This document shows positions 43,169-51,820 of a stretch of 55,680 bases of DNA, in pieces. Where the stretch lies: the NCBI GenBank assembly GCA_027324805.1, contig DAHVRZ010000002.1:29978-85657 (forward strand), in the 5' to 3' direction. Both the position numbers and the translations under genes were made by a program. The notes below the pieces were generated by a model. The model did no database searches, was not told the DNA's origin, and saw only the letters and a list, made by a program, of their open reading frames with translations. The DNA is from Candidatus Parcubacteria bacterium (GTDB lineage Bacteria > Patescibacteriota > Minisyncoccia > UBA6257 > 2-01-FULL-56-20). The stretch's first letter is position 1; each line of letters opens with the position of its first letter.

Positions 43169-44917
43169 ATGGCCAACGAAACCCCCTCTCTCGACCATAT
43201 CCGGCACTCGCTCGCGCACCTCCTCGCCGCAGCCGTACTCAAGGAGTTCCCCGACGCCAAGCTTGGCATCGGCCCGACCGTTGAGAACGGCTTCTATTAT
43301 GATTTCCAACTCTCCCGCGCCGTCACTCCTGATGACCTCAAAGCATTCGAGAAAACGATGCGCTCGTTCGTCAACAAGAAACTCCCCTTCTCCGGCCGCG
43401 AGGTGACCGCCGACGAAGCAAGAAAGCTTTTCGCCCACCAACCCTTCAAGCTTGAGCTCATTGATGATCTTGCCGCGAGCGGCGAGAAGATCACCGTCTA
43501 CGAGACCGGCGACGTTTTTATGGACCTTTGCCGCGGAGGGCACGTGGAGAATACGAGCGAGATTCCCGCAGATGCGTTCGCGCTCGACAAGATCGCCGGC
43601 GCTTATTGGCGCGGCGACGAAAAAAAGCCTCAGCTCCAGCGTATCTACGGGCTGGCATTCGAGAACAAGGAAGCGCTCAAGGACTACGAGAAGCTTCTCG
43701 AGGAGGCGAAAAAGCGCGACCACAAGAAGCTTGGTCCCCAGCTCGACCTTTTCACATTCTCGGAACTCGTGGGTCCCGGCCTTCCACTCTGGACGCCGAA
43801 GGGCACGCTCGTCCGCAATCTGCTCGACGATTTTGTCTGGTCGCTCCGAAAGGCGCGGGGATACGCACAGGTTGATATCCCTCACATCACCAAGAGGGAG
43901 CTCTATGAAAAGAGCGGCCACTGGGACAAATACAAGGACGATCTTTTCAAGATCACGACGCGCGAGGGCCACGAATATGCCATGAAGCCCATGAACTGCC
44001 CGCATCATACGCAGATCTACGCGCGCCGGCAGTGGAGCTATCGCGAACTTCCCCAGCGGTATGCAAACACCACGAAAGTTTACCGCGACGAGCAATCGGG
44101 CGAACTCGCCGGCCTTGCGCGCGTACTTTCGATCACCCAGGACGATGCTCATGTCTTTTGTCGCCAGTCGCAGACGAAGGAGGAGTTCATAAAGATATGG
44201 GACATCATCCACGACTTCTATGGCGCGTTCGGCTTCAAGCTCCGCGTCCGCCTCTCGCTCCATGACCCCGCGCATCCCGAGAAATACCTCGGCGACGCCG
44301 CGCGCTGGAAAATCGCGGAAGACATGCTTCGGGAGATCGTGAGCGAAAAGAAGGCTGATGCGTTCGACGGTGTCGGGGAGGCCGCTTTCTATGGCCCCAA
44401 GCTCGATTTCATGGGCAAGGACGCGATCGGGCGCGAACACCAGGTGGCAACCATCCAACTCGACATGAACATGCCGGAACGGTTCGACCTTTTCTGCATC
44501 AACGAATCCGGCGAGCACGAACGCATTGTCATGATCCACGCTGCGATCATGGGGTCCATCGAACGGTTCCTTTCCGTCATCATCGAACATTTCGCCGGCG
44601 CTTTCCCTCTATGGCTCGCACCGGTACAGGCGACCGTCATTCCCGTGAGCGAGAAGTTCGCGGAATACGGCAGAAGCGTACACGAAGCACTCCTTAAAGC
44701 AGGGGTCCGCGCGGAGTTCGCAGAGGCCGACGAATCGCTCGGCAAGCGCATCCGCGGCGCCGACATAATGAAAATCCCCTACCTGCTCGTCGCCGGAGAG
44801 AAGGAAGCGACCGCCGGCACCGTCAATGTGCGCAACCGCAAAGGCGAGGAAACGGAGATGCCACTGACGCAGTTCATTGACGCAATCTTGGGCGAAACGG
44901 CTGAAAAGACGCTATAA
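43169..44917 (+). CDS. thrS: Threonyl-tRNA synthetase without TGS domain
   Basis: 582 residues, about 60 shorter than the E. coli type. The protein starts directly at the editing domain (HSLAHLLAAAV, with DLCRGGHVENT carrying the editing Cys and His). The class II core follows with MNCPHHTQIY (zinc Cys), QDDAHVF and the C-terminal anticodon domain (LWLAPVQATVIPVSEKFAEYG). The motif 2 loop region reads RVLSITQDDAH, where RVRGFTQDDAH is usual. The promoter fixes the start: the ATG lies six bases after the -10 box, so a missing upstream exon-like TGS part is unlikely. Confidence 0.96.
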   Translation: MANETPSLDHIRHSLAHLLAAAVLKEFPDAKLGIGPTVENGFYYDFQLSRAVTPDDLKAFEKTMRSFVNKKLPFSGREVTADEARKLFAHQPFKLELIDDLAASGEKITVYETGDVFMDLCRGGHVENTSEIPADAFALDKIAGAYWRGDEKKPQLQRIYGLAFENKEALKDYEKLLEEAKKRDHKKLGPQLDLFTFSELVGPGLPLWTPKGTLVRNLLDDFVWSLRKARGYAQVDIPHITKRELYEKSGHWDKYKDDLFKITTREGHEYAMKPMNCPHHTQIYARRQWSYRELPQRYANTTKVYRDEQSGELAGLARVLSITQDDAHVFCRQSQTKEEFIKIWDIIHDFYGAFGFKLRVRLSLHDPAHPEKYLGDAARWKIAEDMLREIVSEKKADAFDGVGEAAFYGPKLDFMGKDAIGREHQVATIQLDMNMPERFDLFCINESGEHERIVMIHAAIMGSIERFLSVIIEHFAGAFPLWLAPVQATVIPVSEKFAEYGRSVHEALLKAGVRAEFAEADESLGKRIRGADIMKIPYLLVAGEKEATAGTVNVRNRKGEETEMPLTQFIDAILGETAEKTL

Positions 44918-44989
44918 AATGGATTTTGGGTGAACAGTGAAGCGTCGCCACGGCTTGCAGCCGCGGCGGATTGATACCACGGGATCACG

Positions 44990-45910
44990 ATGAAAACCCA
45001 TCCAACACCTCCCATCGTCGCCATCGTCGGCCCCACCGCAAGCGGAAAAACGTCGCTTGCCGTCGCGCTTGCCAAAAAATTCAACGGCGAGATCGTTTCG
45101 GCCGATTCACGTCAGATCTACCGAGGCATGGACATCGGCACGGCGAAGGCGACCCCCATTGAACAGGCCGCCATCCCCCATCATCTGATCGATATCAAAA
45201 ATCCCGACGAGGATTATACCGTCGCCGATTATCAGCACGATGCCGTGACGGCAATCCGCGATATCATCTCCCGCGGACATATCCCCTTCCTTGTCGGAGG
45301 CACCGGACTCTATGTGCGTGCCGTCATCCTGAACCTCGACATCCCGCACATCAAGCCCGATCCCGTGCTCCGCGCATCAATCGAGAAAGAGATCGAAACG
45401 GAAGGTCTCGCCGCCGTCTTTCAAAAGCTCGTTGCGCGCGACCCCGAAGCGGAATATGTTGTTGACCCAAAAAATCCCCGCCGCGTGGTACGTGCGCTCG
45501 AGGTGGCTATCACGACAGGAGAACCCTTCACCGCCCAGCGGCGCCAACGGCCACCCCTTTTCACATCACTGGAACTTGGCATCGATCCTCCGACGGAAAT
45601 CCTCCGCATGAGGATCGAAACGCGCATTGACGAGATGATGAAGGACGGGCTTGTCGAGGAAGTGCGAGCCCTCGTCGGCCATTATGGCGCACATATCCCC
45701 GCGTTCGACGCGATCGGCTATCGCGAGATCATCGGCTTCCTCCACGGCATCTGTCCGCTCGATGAAGCCGTGGCACTTATGAAAACCAATACCGTGCGCT
45801 ATGCCAAACGACAGATGACGTGGTTCAGAAAGGACACCGACATTCAATGGCTCACGGCACCCGAGGATGCCGCCGCGCGCGTTGCGGCGTTCCTTGAAAG
45901 TACTATATAA
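44990..45910 (+). CDS. miaA: tRNA dimethylallyltransferase
   Basis: 306 residues. P-loop GPTASGKTSLAVALAKKF, the DSRQIYRGMDIGTAK segment and PHHLID identify MiaA, which adds the isopentenyl group to A37 of tRNAs reading U-starting codons. GTGLYVRAVI and DAIGYREI are also present. It lies 72 bp after thrS, with which it may be co-transcribed, and converges on gatB. Confidence 0.96.
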   Translation: MKTHPTPPIVAIVGPTASGKTSLAVALAKKFNGEIVSADSRQIYRGMDIGTAKATPIEQAAIPHHLIDIKNPDEDYTVADYQHDAVTAIRDIISRGHIPFLVGGTGLYVRAVILNLDIPHIKPDPVLRASIEKEIETEGLAAVFQKLVARDPEAEYVVDPKNPRRVVRALEVAITTGEPFTAQRRQRPPLFTSLELGIDPPTEILRMRIETRIDEMMKDGLVEEVRALVGHYGAHIPAFDAIGYREIIGFLHGICPLDEAVALMKTNTVRYAKRQMTWFRKDTDIQWLTAPEDAAARVAAFLESTI

Positions 45911-45937
45911 AAGAAAAGCAGGGATTTCGATCCCTGC
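45908..45937 (-). terminator. Intrinsic terminator of gatB
   Basis: GCAGGGAT/ATCCCTGC with a TTCG/CGAA tetraloop, followed on the minus strand by TTTTCTTTTAT. It overlaps the miaA stop codon. Confidence 0.85.
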
Positions 45938-45961
45938 CTGGCTTGAATATCGTTACTACCG

Positions 45962-47392
45962 TTATCGCAAGTGCTTTTCGAACAGTTCCTTGAGTATGTC
46001 CGGCCGGGCGCGGCCCTTGAGCCGCCCCATCGCCTTGCCGATGAGGAATTGCACGCTTGCCGTCTTCCCTTTTTTATAATCGGCGACCGCCACAGGATTT
46101 TCCGCGATCACGGCAAGGACGGTTTTTTCAGCCTCTCCCTCATCCGAGATGCCGATCCCCTCACTCTTCACGATCGCTTCCGGATCATCCCCCGACTCCA
46201 GCATTTTGGCGAGCATATCCTTCGCCTGGCGACTCGTGATCTTGTCGCCGTCAATGAGCACCGCAAGATGCGCAAGATGTTCCGGCGACACCTTGAGCGC
46301 CGCATCAAAATCGACACCCGTCTGGTTCATAAGCCCGCGCAGATCGCTCGTCAGATAGTTATAAACCGTCGCCACCGGCGCATCGGGCCTTCCAAGGCGT
46401 TCGCGATATTCAGACACCGCCGCCTCGAAATACGCCGCCATCGCAAGCTCCCCTGCCATAGTGTCGGATGCCTTGAGGTCGAGGCCGTATTCCCGCATGA
46501 GACGGTCCCTTTTCGCCGCAGGAAGTTCCGGAATGGAAATTTTTATGGCTTCCAAGTCGAGTGACGCCGTTTCGAAAGGCGGAATGTCCGGTTCGGGAAA
46601 ATAACGGTAATCCTGCGCTTCCTCCTTGGAACGCTGGGATATCGTCTTCTGTTTCGCATCATCCCAACCGCGCGTTTCCTGCCGCACCTTCTCTCCTTTT
46701 TCGAGAAGATCCGTCTGGCGCACGATCTCGTAATTGATCGCCTGGAACACGGAATTGAACGAGTTGAGATTCTTCACCTCGGCGCGCGTACCAAGCGGTT
46801 CGCCTTCTTTTGCAATGGAAATATTCGCATCCGCGCGCATCTGGCCGCGTTCGAGGTCGGCATCGGAAACGCCGAGGTAGCGCAAGATAAGCTGAAGCTC
46901 CTTCATGAACGCCACCGCGTCCTCAGCGCTATGGATGTCCGGCTCCGTCACGAGCTCCATGAGCGGCACGCCCGCGCGGTTGTAGTCCGCGAGCGTTCCG
47001 CCTCCTGCGTCGTCGTGGACGAGCTTGCCCGCATCCTCTTCCAGGTGGATATGGTTCACTTTTACGTCGCGCAGCATTCCGCCGATGACGAGCGGCTGGC
47101 CGGATTGCGATATTTGATATGCTTTGGGGAGGTCGGGGTAGAAATAGTTCTTGCGATCGAAGCGCGAATGCGCATTAGGCGCCCCTCCGAGGGCGATCCC
47201 CACCTTCACCACATGTTCGATCGCGGCTTTGTTCGGCACCGGCAAGGTCCCTGGATGGCCCATACATACGGGGCACACGTTCACATTGGGACGCGTCTCG
47301 TCGGGGTCGTTCAATGAGTCGCAGAACATCTTTGTCCGCGTCTTGAGCTCCGCATGGACCTCGAGTCCGATCGTGGGGCGATATTCGCTCAT
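45962..47392 (-). CDS. gatB: Aspartyl/glutamyl-tRNA amidotransferase subunit B
   Basis: 476 residues from ATG 47392 (MSEYRPTIGLEVHAEL). Kinase-domain motifs include VCPVCMGHPGTLPVPN, FDRKNYFYPDLPKAYQISQ, IHLEEDAGKL and NRAGVPLMELVTEPD; the C-terminal YqeY-like tail domain is present. It converts Glu-tRNA(Gln) and Asp-tRNA(Asn) with GatA and GatC, which are not in this window. TATCAT lies seven bases before the ATG. Confidence 0.97.
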   Translation of the reverse strand: MSEYRPTIGLEVHAELKTRTKMFCDSLNDPDETRPNVNVCPVCMGHPGTLPVPNKAAIEHVVKVGIALGGAPNAHSRFDRKNYFYPDLPKAYQISQSGQPLVIGGMLRDVKVNHIHLEEDAGKLVHDDAGGGTLADYNRAGVPLMELVTEPDIHSAEDAVAFMKELQLILRYLGVSDADLERGQMRADANISIAKEGEPLGTRAEVKNLNSFNSVFQAINYEIVRQTDLLEKGEKVRQETRGWDDAKQKTISQRSKEEAQDYRYFPEPDIPPFETASLDLEAIKISIPELPAAKRDRLMREYGLDLKASDTMAGELAMAAYFEAAVSEYRERLGRPDAPVATVYNYLTSDLRGLMNQTGVDFDAALKVSPEHLAHLAVLIDGDKITSRQAKDMLAKMLESGDDPEAIVKSEGIGISDEGEAEKTVLAVIAENPVAVADYKKGKTASVQFLIGKAMGRLKGRARPDILKELFEKHLR

Positions 47393-47439
47393 AAGGCATA
47401 TGATAGCGGACTTTTCTGGTATACTCAAGAAAAGAACGT

Positions 47440-48018
47440 ATGATCGTCACCATCGGCGGAAATATAGGTGCGGGGAAAACGGTGCTTGCCGGGAAACTCG
47501 CAGCCGCGCTCGGCTACGAAGAGCTGTATATGGGCGGCATCTTCCGCCAGATGGCGGCGGAAAAAGGCGTTTCAATCGAACAGTTCTATCGTGCACTGCG
47601 CGAAAACCCCGCCGTTGAACGGGAGGCCGATGCGCGTCAGGCCGAGCTCATGCGTATGCACGACAATCTCATCGTCCAGGGACGGATATCCTGGCATTTT
47701 GCGACAGGAAGCCCATTCCGAATCTTCAATATCTTCCTCAAAGTGGAACCTTCCGTAGGAGCCGAACGTTCCGGTGCGCGGGATGAGAACAGCGGTAAAC
47801 CCATTTCCGAACTCGCAAAGGCGAACGCCGAGCGCGAGGCTCAGGAACGTGAACGCTATCGGGCACTTTACAGTATCGAGGACTATCACGCTCCGGAACA
47901 TTACGATTTCATCCTCGACACTTCACGCCTCACCGAAGCGGAGGTTTTTGAAAAAGTGCTTACGGAAATACATGAGAAACAAAGAGTTTCCATTCCCGAC
48001 AAAAACGGCCCTTTGTAG
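47440..48018 (+). CDS. Cytidylate kinase-like P-loop protein
   Basis: 192 residues. The P-loop GGNIGAGKTVLAGKLAAALG and an LID-like Arg-rich region (ANAEREAQERERYRALY), plus the DFILDTSRLT strand, match the AAA_33/cytidylate-kinase-like group (archaeal CMP kinase type). Residues after the P-loop (YMGGIFRQMAAEKGVSIEQF) are also typical. Substrate, CMP/dCMP or other, is inferred. The gene is divergent from gatB. Confidence 0.8.
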   Translation: MIVTIGGNIGAGKTVLAGKLAAALGYEELYMGGIFRQMAAEKGVSIEQFYRALRENPAVEREADARQAELMRMHDNLIVQGRISWHFATGSPFRIFNIFLKVEPSVGAERSGARDENSGKPISELAKANAEREAQERERYRALYSIEDYHAPEHYDFILDTSRLTEAEVFEKVLTEIHEKQRVSIPDKNGPL

Positions 48019-48030
48019 GGCCGTTTTCTT
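48002..48030 (+). terminator. Intrinsic terminator
   Basis: AAAACGGCCC/GGGCCGTTTT, 10-bp stem with a 6-base loop. The stop codon of the kinase gene lies in the loop. Confidence 0.85.
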
Positions 48031-48227
48031 ATTATCCACTCGTATCCGATCTACCGGTTATTCAACGGTGATTCCCATACTTCTCACCGTGGCTCGCATA
48101 ATTTAAAAAACGTGGAAACCATCAATTACTAAAAGTTTTAAGCTGCAATTTGATAATAGCACAGCCACCGGTCGTGCTGAAACGTCGGCTGTGGATAAAT
48201 CACCCTCTATGACATGCTTTGAAAAAG
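48031..48227. other. Intergenic region beside the recombinase
   Basis: About 200 bp without a gene. CACAGCC and GGCTGTG form an inverted repeat near 48160-48195. It has no U-run, so it is not a clear terminator; an attachment or operator site is possible. Confidence 0.35.
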
Positions 48228-49172
48228 CTACTCTCCCCTTAAACTCCTATAAGCGTCTTCCCGATCCTTCCCAAAAAGCATCGTATACGGATACGAGCTC
48301 TCAACCCGAGCGTGTCCCATCATGCTCGATATGACGAAGTTGTTCGCCTTCTTCTTCGCCAGATCGCGCCCGAACAAATGCCGGAAGGAATGAGGGTTGA
48401 TGATTGGCAACTGCGCCCTGTTCGAGTATTTGCGGAACAGTTCGGAAACGTAATTGACCTGCAACCGCTTCCCTTTTGCCGAGTAGTTCGAGGCGCCGCT
48501 TCCGGCCTTGATCCCAAAGAACACGGCCTTCGGTTCCTCCAGCTCCATCGTCGCGATAAACTTCTCACGGACGGCGACCCACTTTTTAAGTTGCTCGTTC
48601 GCCTCGCGGCTCCAAAAGATTTCCCGGAATGGAATTTCGCCGCGCGACTTCTCCGTCTTGATTCGCGCCGACTTCCTGCCCAGATCGATGTCGTCCATGT
48701 CGAGCGAAGCGATCTCTCCATTTCTTGCTCCGGTGTCGTGGATAAGCATGATGATCGCTTTATCTCGCACCGCGTAAGTGATCTCGCCACACTTCCCCTC
48801 ATCTTTCACGGCAGCGAGAAGCCGCTTGTATTGATCCTCCGTCGCCACCCGTGGAAACTTGAATATCTTTCTTGGCACAGGTATTAAGTCCGGATCAAAA
48901 CCGATTGAGATGCGGCGGCGAAACATATGCTCAAAAAACAGTTTAAGCGCTAACGCTTTTTTTATTCGAGTGTTGTCGTCATACCCCAATTCTTTCACGA
49001 GCACCAACCAGCTTTCGCATTCTTCGAGAGTTATTGATTCGACCTCCCGGTCCGTATCCCTCATGTAGAACATGAAATCTGAGAGGTGCATAAAATCCAT
49101 CGTAACCGTCTTTGATTTTCGCGTCTGATGGCGAGAACCCAGGTACAGGTTTATTGCATCGTTTAGTTTCAT
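48228..49172 (-). CDS. Tyrosine recombinase (XerC/D-type integrase)
   Basis: 314 residues with an N-terminal SAM-like core-binding domain and a complete catalytic set: R150 (TGARNGE), K174, H261 and R264 (NPHSFRHLFG), H287 (MMGHARV) and Y296. It could resolve chromosome dimers, but its position at the edge of an accessory block and its AT-rich flank fit an element integrase better. An AT-rich leader without a ribosome binding site precedes the ATG. Upstream lies a candidate structured RNA that ends 15-25 bases before this gene. Confidence 0.88.
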   Translation of the reverse strand: MKLNDAINLYLGSRHQTRKSKTVTMDFMHLSDFMFYMRDTDREVESITLEECESWLVLVKELGYDDNTRIKKALALKLFFEHMFRRRISIGFDPDLIPVPRKIFKFPRVATEDQYKRLLAAVKDEGKCGEITYAVRDKAIIMLIHDTGARNGEIASLDMDDIDLGRKSARIKTEKSRGEIPFREIFWSREANEQLKKWVAVREKFIATMELEEPKAVFFGIKAGSGASNYSAKGKRLQVNYVSELFRKYSNRAQLPIINPHSFRHLFGRDLAKKKANNFVISSMMGHARVESSYPYTMLFGKDREDAYRSLRGE

Positions 49173-49185
49173 ATTAATTTATTTT

Positions 49186-49398
49186 TAACACAAAAGCCCA
49201 CCGATGCGATTCAGTGGGCCTTGTGGGAGACAACCCTTTCGGATTGCTCCAGGGCGTCATTTTACTCGAAAACGAGTAAAAATACGAGACCTCATTGATC
49301 GCATCATGCCTTGCGGCTGACCCCTTTCGGGACAATGGGTTTTGTGCTGTTTTTATCGACCTTGCCGGACTATACGGCGGTTCGTCTCCGCCGTCCAG
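49186..49398 (-). ncRNA. Candidate structured RNA upstream of the recombinase
   Basis: On the minus strand this gene-free stretch folds into a series of hairpins. They are GGA..CGGCGG/CCGCCG..TCC (49367-49396), CCC-GAAA-GGG, GCC-GCAA-GGC, and a 9-10 bp ATTTTACTCG/CGAGTAAAAT stem (49259-49283). GGAG..CAAtCC-GAAA-GGgTTG..CTCC (49227-49249) and GCCCAC/GTGGGC with a T-rich tail (49190-49219) follow. GATGCGAT can also pair with ATCGCATC in the last hairpin, giving alternative folds. A TGGCATAAC extended -10-like word lies just upstream. Could be an independent RNA or a long regulated leader of the recombinase gene. Class unknown. Confidence 0.5.
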
Positions 49399-49493
49399 TT
49401 ATGCCATAGCTAAATTATTTTTCTTGGTTTCTTGGTTTTTCTCTTTTTGAGTTATCAACACTTTGGCTTTTGACTCGACCTTGACGGTAGGGG

Positions 49494-49539
49494 TTAAAAT
49501 GAAGGCGTGCCCGTCTGATTAAGACGCACTTCATTTTAA
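49494..49539. repeat. Perfect 11-bp inverted repeat
   Basis: TTAAAATGAAG (49494-49504) and CTTCATTTTAA (49529-49539) are exact inverted copies; GCGT/ACGC extends the inner stem. The right arm touches the ATG of gene 49539. It could be an operator, a hairpin controlling translation, or a recombinase site. TTGACT at 49470 with TAAAAT at 49495 may be an overlapping promoter. Confidence 0.6.
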
Positions 49540-49814
49540 TGAGAGATTCAACCACAACATGCAGTTATTCCAACCCGCTTGTGCTGACCAAGGGCGTTTT
49601 AAACCCCGCTACCGATAAAGATAGCGGGGCCTTTCAGTTTGGCAGTTCAACCTGCCTCACGCTGTACGGGCAGAGTACCTCGACCGATCCCAGTTATTAT
49701 AACGGGTTCACCTACGGCGAGATCGTCATCTCTGTATTTCTTGTGATTATCCTGTTGACAACGCTCTACAGTTTTTTCTGGTTCAGTGTGAAGGGTGTGA
49801 AGATCAGACAGTAG
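49539..49814 (+). CDS. Small single-pass membrane protein
   Basis: 91 residues. A Ser/Thr-rich N-terminal half with two Cys is followed by one membrane helix (GEIVISVFLVIILLTTLYSFFWF) and a short basic tail. Inside the coding region, at about 49602-49630, CCCCGCTA/TAGCGGGG forms a strong terminator-like hairpin, which is odd for a coding sequence; the true start could be later. The 3' end overlaps the fic gene tail by 11 bp on the opposite strand. Family not recognised. Confidence 0.5.
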   Translation: MRDSTTTCSYSNPLVLTKGVLNPATDKDSGAFQFGSSTCLTLYGQSTSTDPSYYNGFTYGEIVISVFLVIILLTTLYSFFWFSVKGVKIRQ

Positions 49815-50889
49815 AACCGCCGCCGATGTCCGCGATCTTTTTATAGCGCGCACTACGAGCCTGCCCGATTTGCTCCAGGAGTTTGAGCTTCACGAGCCGC
49901 GATAACGCCTGCTTAATCGTTGCCCGCGGCGTTTTGCCCTTGAGAAGTTTTACCGCTTCCGCAATGCCGATTTCCTTGCCGGAATCGAACAAGTGATAAA
50001 TTTCTAATTGTTTCTTGGAAAGTATCTTTTCCGGCTGGTCGTTCTCCATCAGCGCACGGGCACGATCAGATTGCTCCACGAGAGCGCCCAAAAGATAACC
50101 CATCCACGGCGTAATATCTTCGTGTTTGGTCTTATGATTTTTTTGGGTGGCGCGAAGCGCGAGATAGTATTCCGATCTCGTTTTTTCGATGATCTCATCG
50201 AGCGAAACATACGGAACGTAACTGTAGCCCGCCCTCAAAAGGAGTAGATTCGTGAGCGCCCGGCTGACCCTGCCGTTGCCATCCTTGAAGGGATGAATCG
50301 CCAAAAACTCAAAGATGAAATTTGCGATAACGAGAATCGGATGCGTAGCTCCGCTTTCCAGCTGCTCGTTCGTCCATTCGATCGCTGCCTGCATTTCCGG
50401 CTTCACGAGATACGGTGGCGTAGGAGCGAACAGCACGACCTGCTCACCATGCTTGTTTTTCATAATCACCGTATTCGGCGAATTTTTATATTTGCCTTTA
50501 TGGGTTTTATCCTTTTCCGAAAACTGCAAGAGAATATCATGGAATTGCAAAATCCAGCCTTCAGTGAGCTTAATTGTTTTCCAGCTATCGAAAATCCGGC
50601 CGATCAAATCAGCGTAGCCAGCCACTTCCTGTTCATCCCGGCTCTTCGGCCTCTTTCCCTTCAAGCCGCGCAAAAATCGGGCGATTTCTTCGTCCGACAT
50701 TTTTGACCCTTCGATGCGGGTGCTTGCACCGGTGGACGTAATAATGACCCACGCCTTCAAACGACTCAAAATCTGCGGACTAAGTCGCACACTTCCCTGC
50801 CAAAGACCTTTGAATTGGTCGATTTTGCCAATCTTTGCCAAAATATCTTGGCTCAGCTTTATTCGTTTATTGAATCTGTTTTCTGCCAT
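49804..50889 (-). CDS. Fic-domain protein with N-terminal inhibitory motif and C-terminal winged helix
   Basis: 361 residues. The Fic motif HPFKDGNGRVSR (199-210) is complete, so transfer of AMP or another nucleotide phosphate to a protein hydroxyl is plausible. S56-E60-G61 fits the (S/T)xxxE(G/N) inhibitory helix located N-terminal to the Fic core. The flap NTVIMKNKHGEQVVLFAPTPPYLV and a C-terminal winged helix (KKQLEIYHLFDSGKEIGIAEAVKLL ... RATIKQALSRLVKLKLLEQIG) follow. The helix suggests self-regulation at the repeated operator words upstream. No separate antitoxin gene is seen. Confidence 0.92.
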   Translation of the reverse strand: MAENRFNKRIKLSQDILAKIGKIDQFKGLWQGSVRLSPQILSRLKAWVIITSTGASTRIEGSKMSDEEIARFLRGLKGKRPKSRDEQEVAGYADLIGRIFDSWKTIKLTEGWILQFHDILLQFSEKDKTHKGKYKNSPNTVIMKNKHGEQVVLFAPTPPYLVKPEMQAAIEWTNEQLESGATHPILVIANFIFEFLAIHPFKDGNGRVSRALTNLLLLRAGYSYVPYVSLDEIIEKTRSEYYLALRATQKNHKTKHEDITPWMGYLLGALVEQSDRARALMENDQPEKILSKKQLEIYHLFDSGKEIGIAEAVKLLKGKTPRATIKQALSRLVKLKLLEQIGQARSARYKKIADIGGGSTV

Positions 50890-50904
50890 ATTTTTCGTAA
50901 AATT

Positions 50905-50952
50905 TATTGGTTATTTCTAACTATATCCAATAGTAGCCGAAAATAGCCAATA
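50905..50952. promoter_or_regulatory. Three copies of TATTGGNTAT at the fic promoter
   Basis: TATTGGTTAT at 50905-50914 (plus), and TATTGGATAT at 50923-50932 and TATTGGCTAT at 50943-50952 (both minus). The two minus copies are 20 bp apart, about two helical turns. They overlap the likely fic promoter (TTGGCT ... GATATA/TATAGT on the minus strand). This looks like a repressor-binding array. Confidence 0.65.
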
Positions 50953-51045
50953 AAGCAAGCGGGGGGGTAATCTTATGAAGTCAATTAGGTGAATGGGCGC
51001 TGCGCCGTTTCATATTCAAAATAATAAGTTATAATAAGCTATACC

Positions 51046-51516
51046 ATGACCGATCAGCGCAAATTCGCGTGGCTGCGCATCACTTTCGGTGCCATCTGGG
51101 GCATCGACGCCTATTTTAAATGGCAACCGGATTTCTTCGCAAACTTTACGGGCTACCTTTCAGGAAACCTTCACAACCAGTCGACGCTCGTGAGGGACTG
51201 GATAAATCTTTGGATCCACATCATCGGCGTGAACCCGCAGCTCTTCGCGCTACTTGTCGCGCTTGCGGAAACCGCGATCGCCATCGCCCTTATCTTCGGC
51301 ATCGCTCCGCGCATCGCGACGTGGGGAGGTATCGCGATGTGCCTCGTCATCTGGTCCACCGCCGAAGGATTCGGCGGTCCGTACGCGGCCGGATCCACCG
51401 ATATCGGCGCGGCGATTATTTATGTCCTCGTATTCCTCGCCTTATGGTTCGGCCACGCGTGGGGAGATTTGTGTCTCAGAAATTGGTTGCGGAAAAGAAC
51501 GATGCCAATACAATAA
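51046..51516 (+). CDS. DoxX-like membrane protein
   Basis: 156 residues with four membrane helices. WLRITFGAIWGIDAYFKW at the N-terminus and LALWFGHAWGDLCLRNWL at the end fit the DoxX/DoxD group. It lies beside the metal operon, converging on it, so a redox role in metal or thiol stress is possible but unproven. TATAAT lies ten bases before the ATG and no ribosome binding site is present. Confidence 0.72.
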   Translation: MTDQRKFAWLRITFGAIWGIDAYFKWQPDFFANFTGYLSGNLHNQSTLVRDWINLWIHIIGVNPQLFALLVALAETAIAIALIFGIAPRIATWGGIAMCLVIWSTAEGFGGPYAAGSTDIGAAIIYVLVFLALWFGHAWGDLCLRNWLRKRTMPIQ

Positions 51517-51545
51517 AACGCCCCAAGAGGGGCGTTTTATTGTAT
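51508..51545. terminator. Bidirectional intrinsic terminator
   Basis: A 17-bp perfect stem (arms 51508-51524 and 51529-51545, core AAAACGCCCC/GGGGCGTTTT) with the loop AAGA. U-runs are available on both strands; it lies between the convergent DoxX-like gene and metal operon. Confidence 0.85.
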
Positions 51546-51577
51546 GTCATCAACACAAATCCATTAGCGCGATCGCG

Positions 51578-51772
51578 CTAATCTTTGCTCCATTTCCCCC
51601 ACACCAAGAAAAACAGCCCGAAGATGCCTGTTGAGATCGCGTCGTAGAACAAGTACTGCGGCGCGGCTCCCCATAGGCTCCAACCGAACCACAAGTTGCC
51701 CCATGCGGAAAGGTAAGTGAGGAGGCCGCACGCCACAAAGAGCCACGCAAGCACTTTCCAAATTGGTTTCAT
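51578..51772 (-). CDS. Small two-helix membrane protein
   Basis: 64 residues, almost entirely two membrane helices (VLAWLFVACGLLTYLSAW and AISTGIFGLFFLVWGKW) rich in Trp. No family recognised. It is the last gene of the minus-strand metal operon, 48 bp after the P-type ATPase gene and before the shared terminator. It may assist the ATPase or act alone. Confidence 0.55.
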   Translation of the reverse strand: MKPIWKVLAWLFVACGLLTYLSAWGNLWFGWSLWGAAPQYLFYDAISTGIFGLFFLVWGKWSKD

Positions 51773-51820
51773 TATTTTGTATTGTGTATATGATATTGAC
51801 CGACCTTTGATGTGTATTGC

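Noticed and set aside
49804-50889. Classic fic/antitoxin pair
   Set aside because: No small antitoxin gene adjoins it; the inhibitory motif is inside the Fic protein itself.
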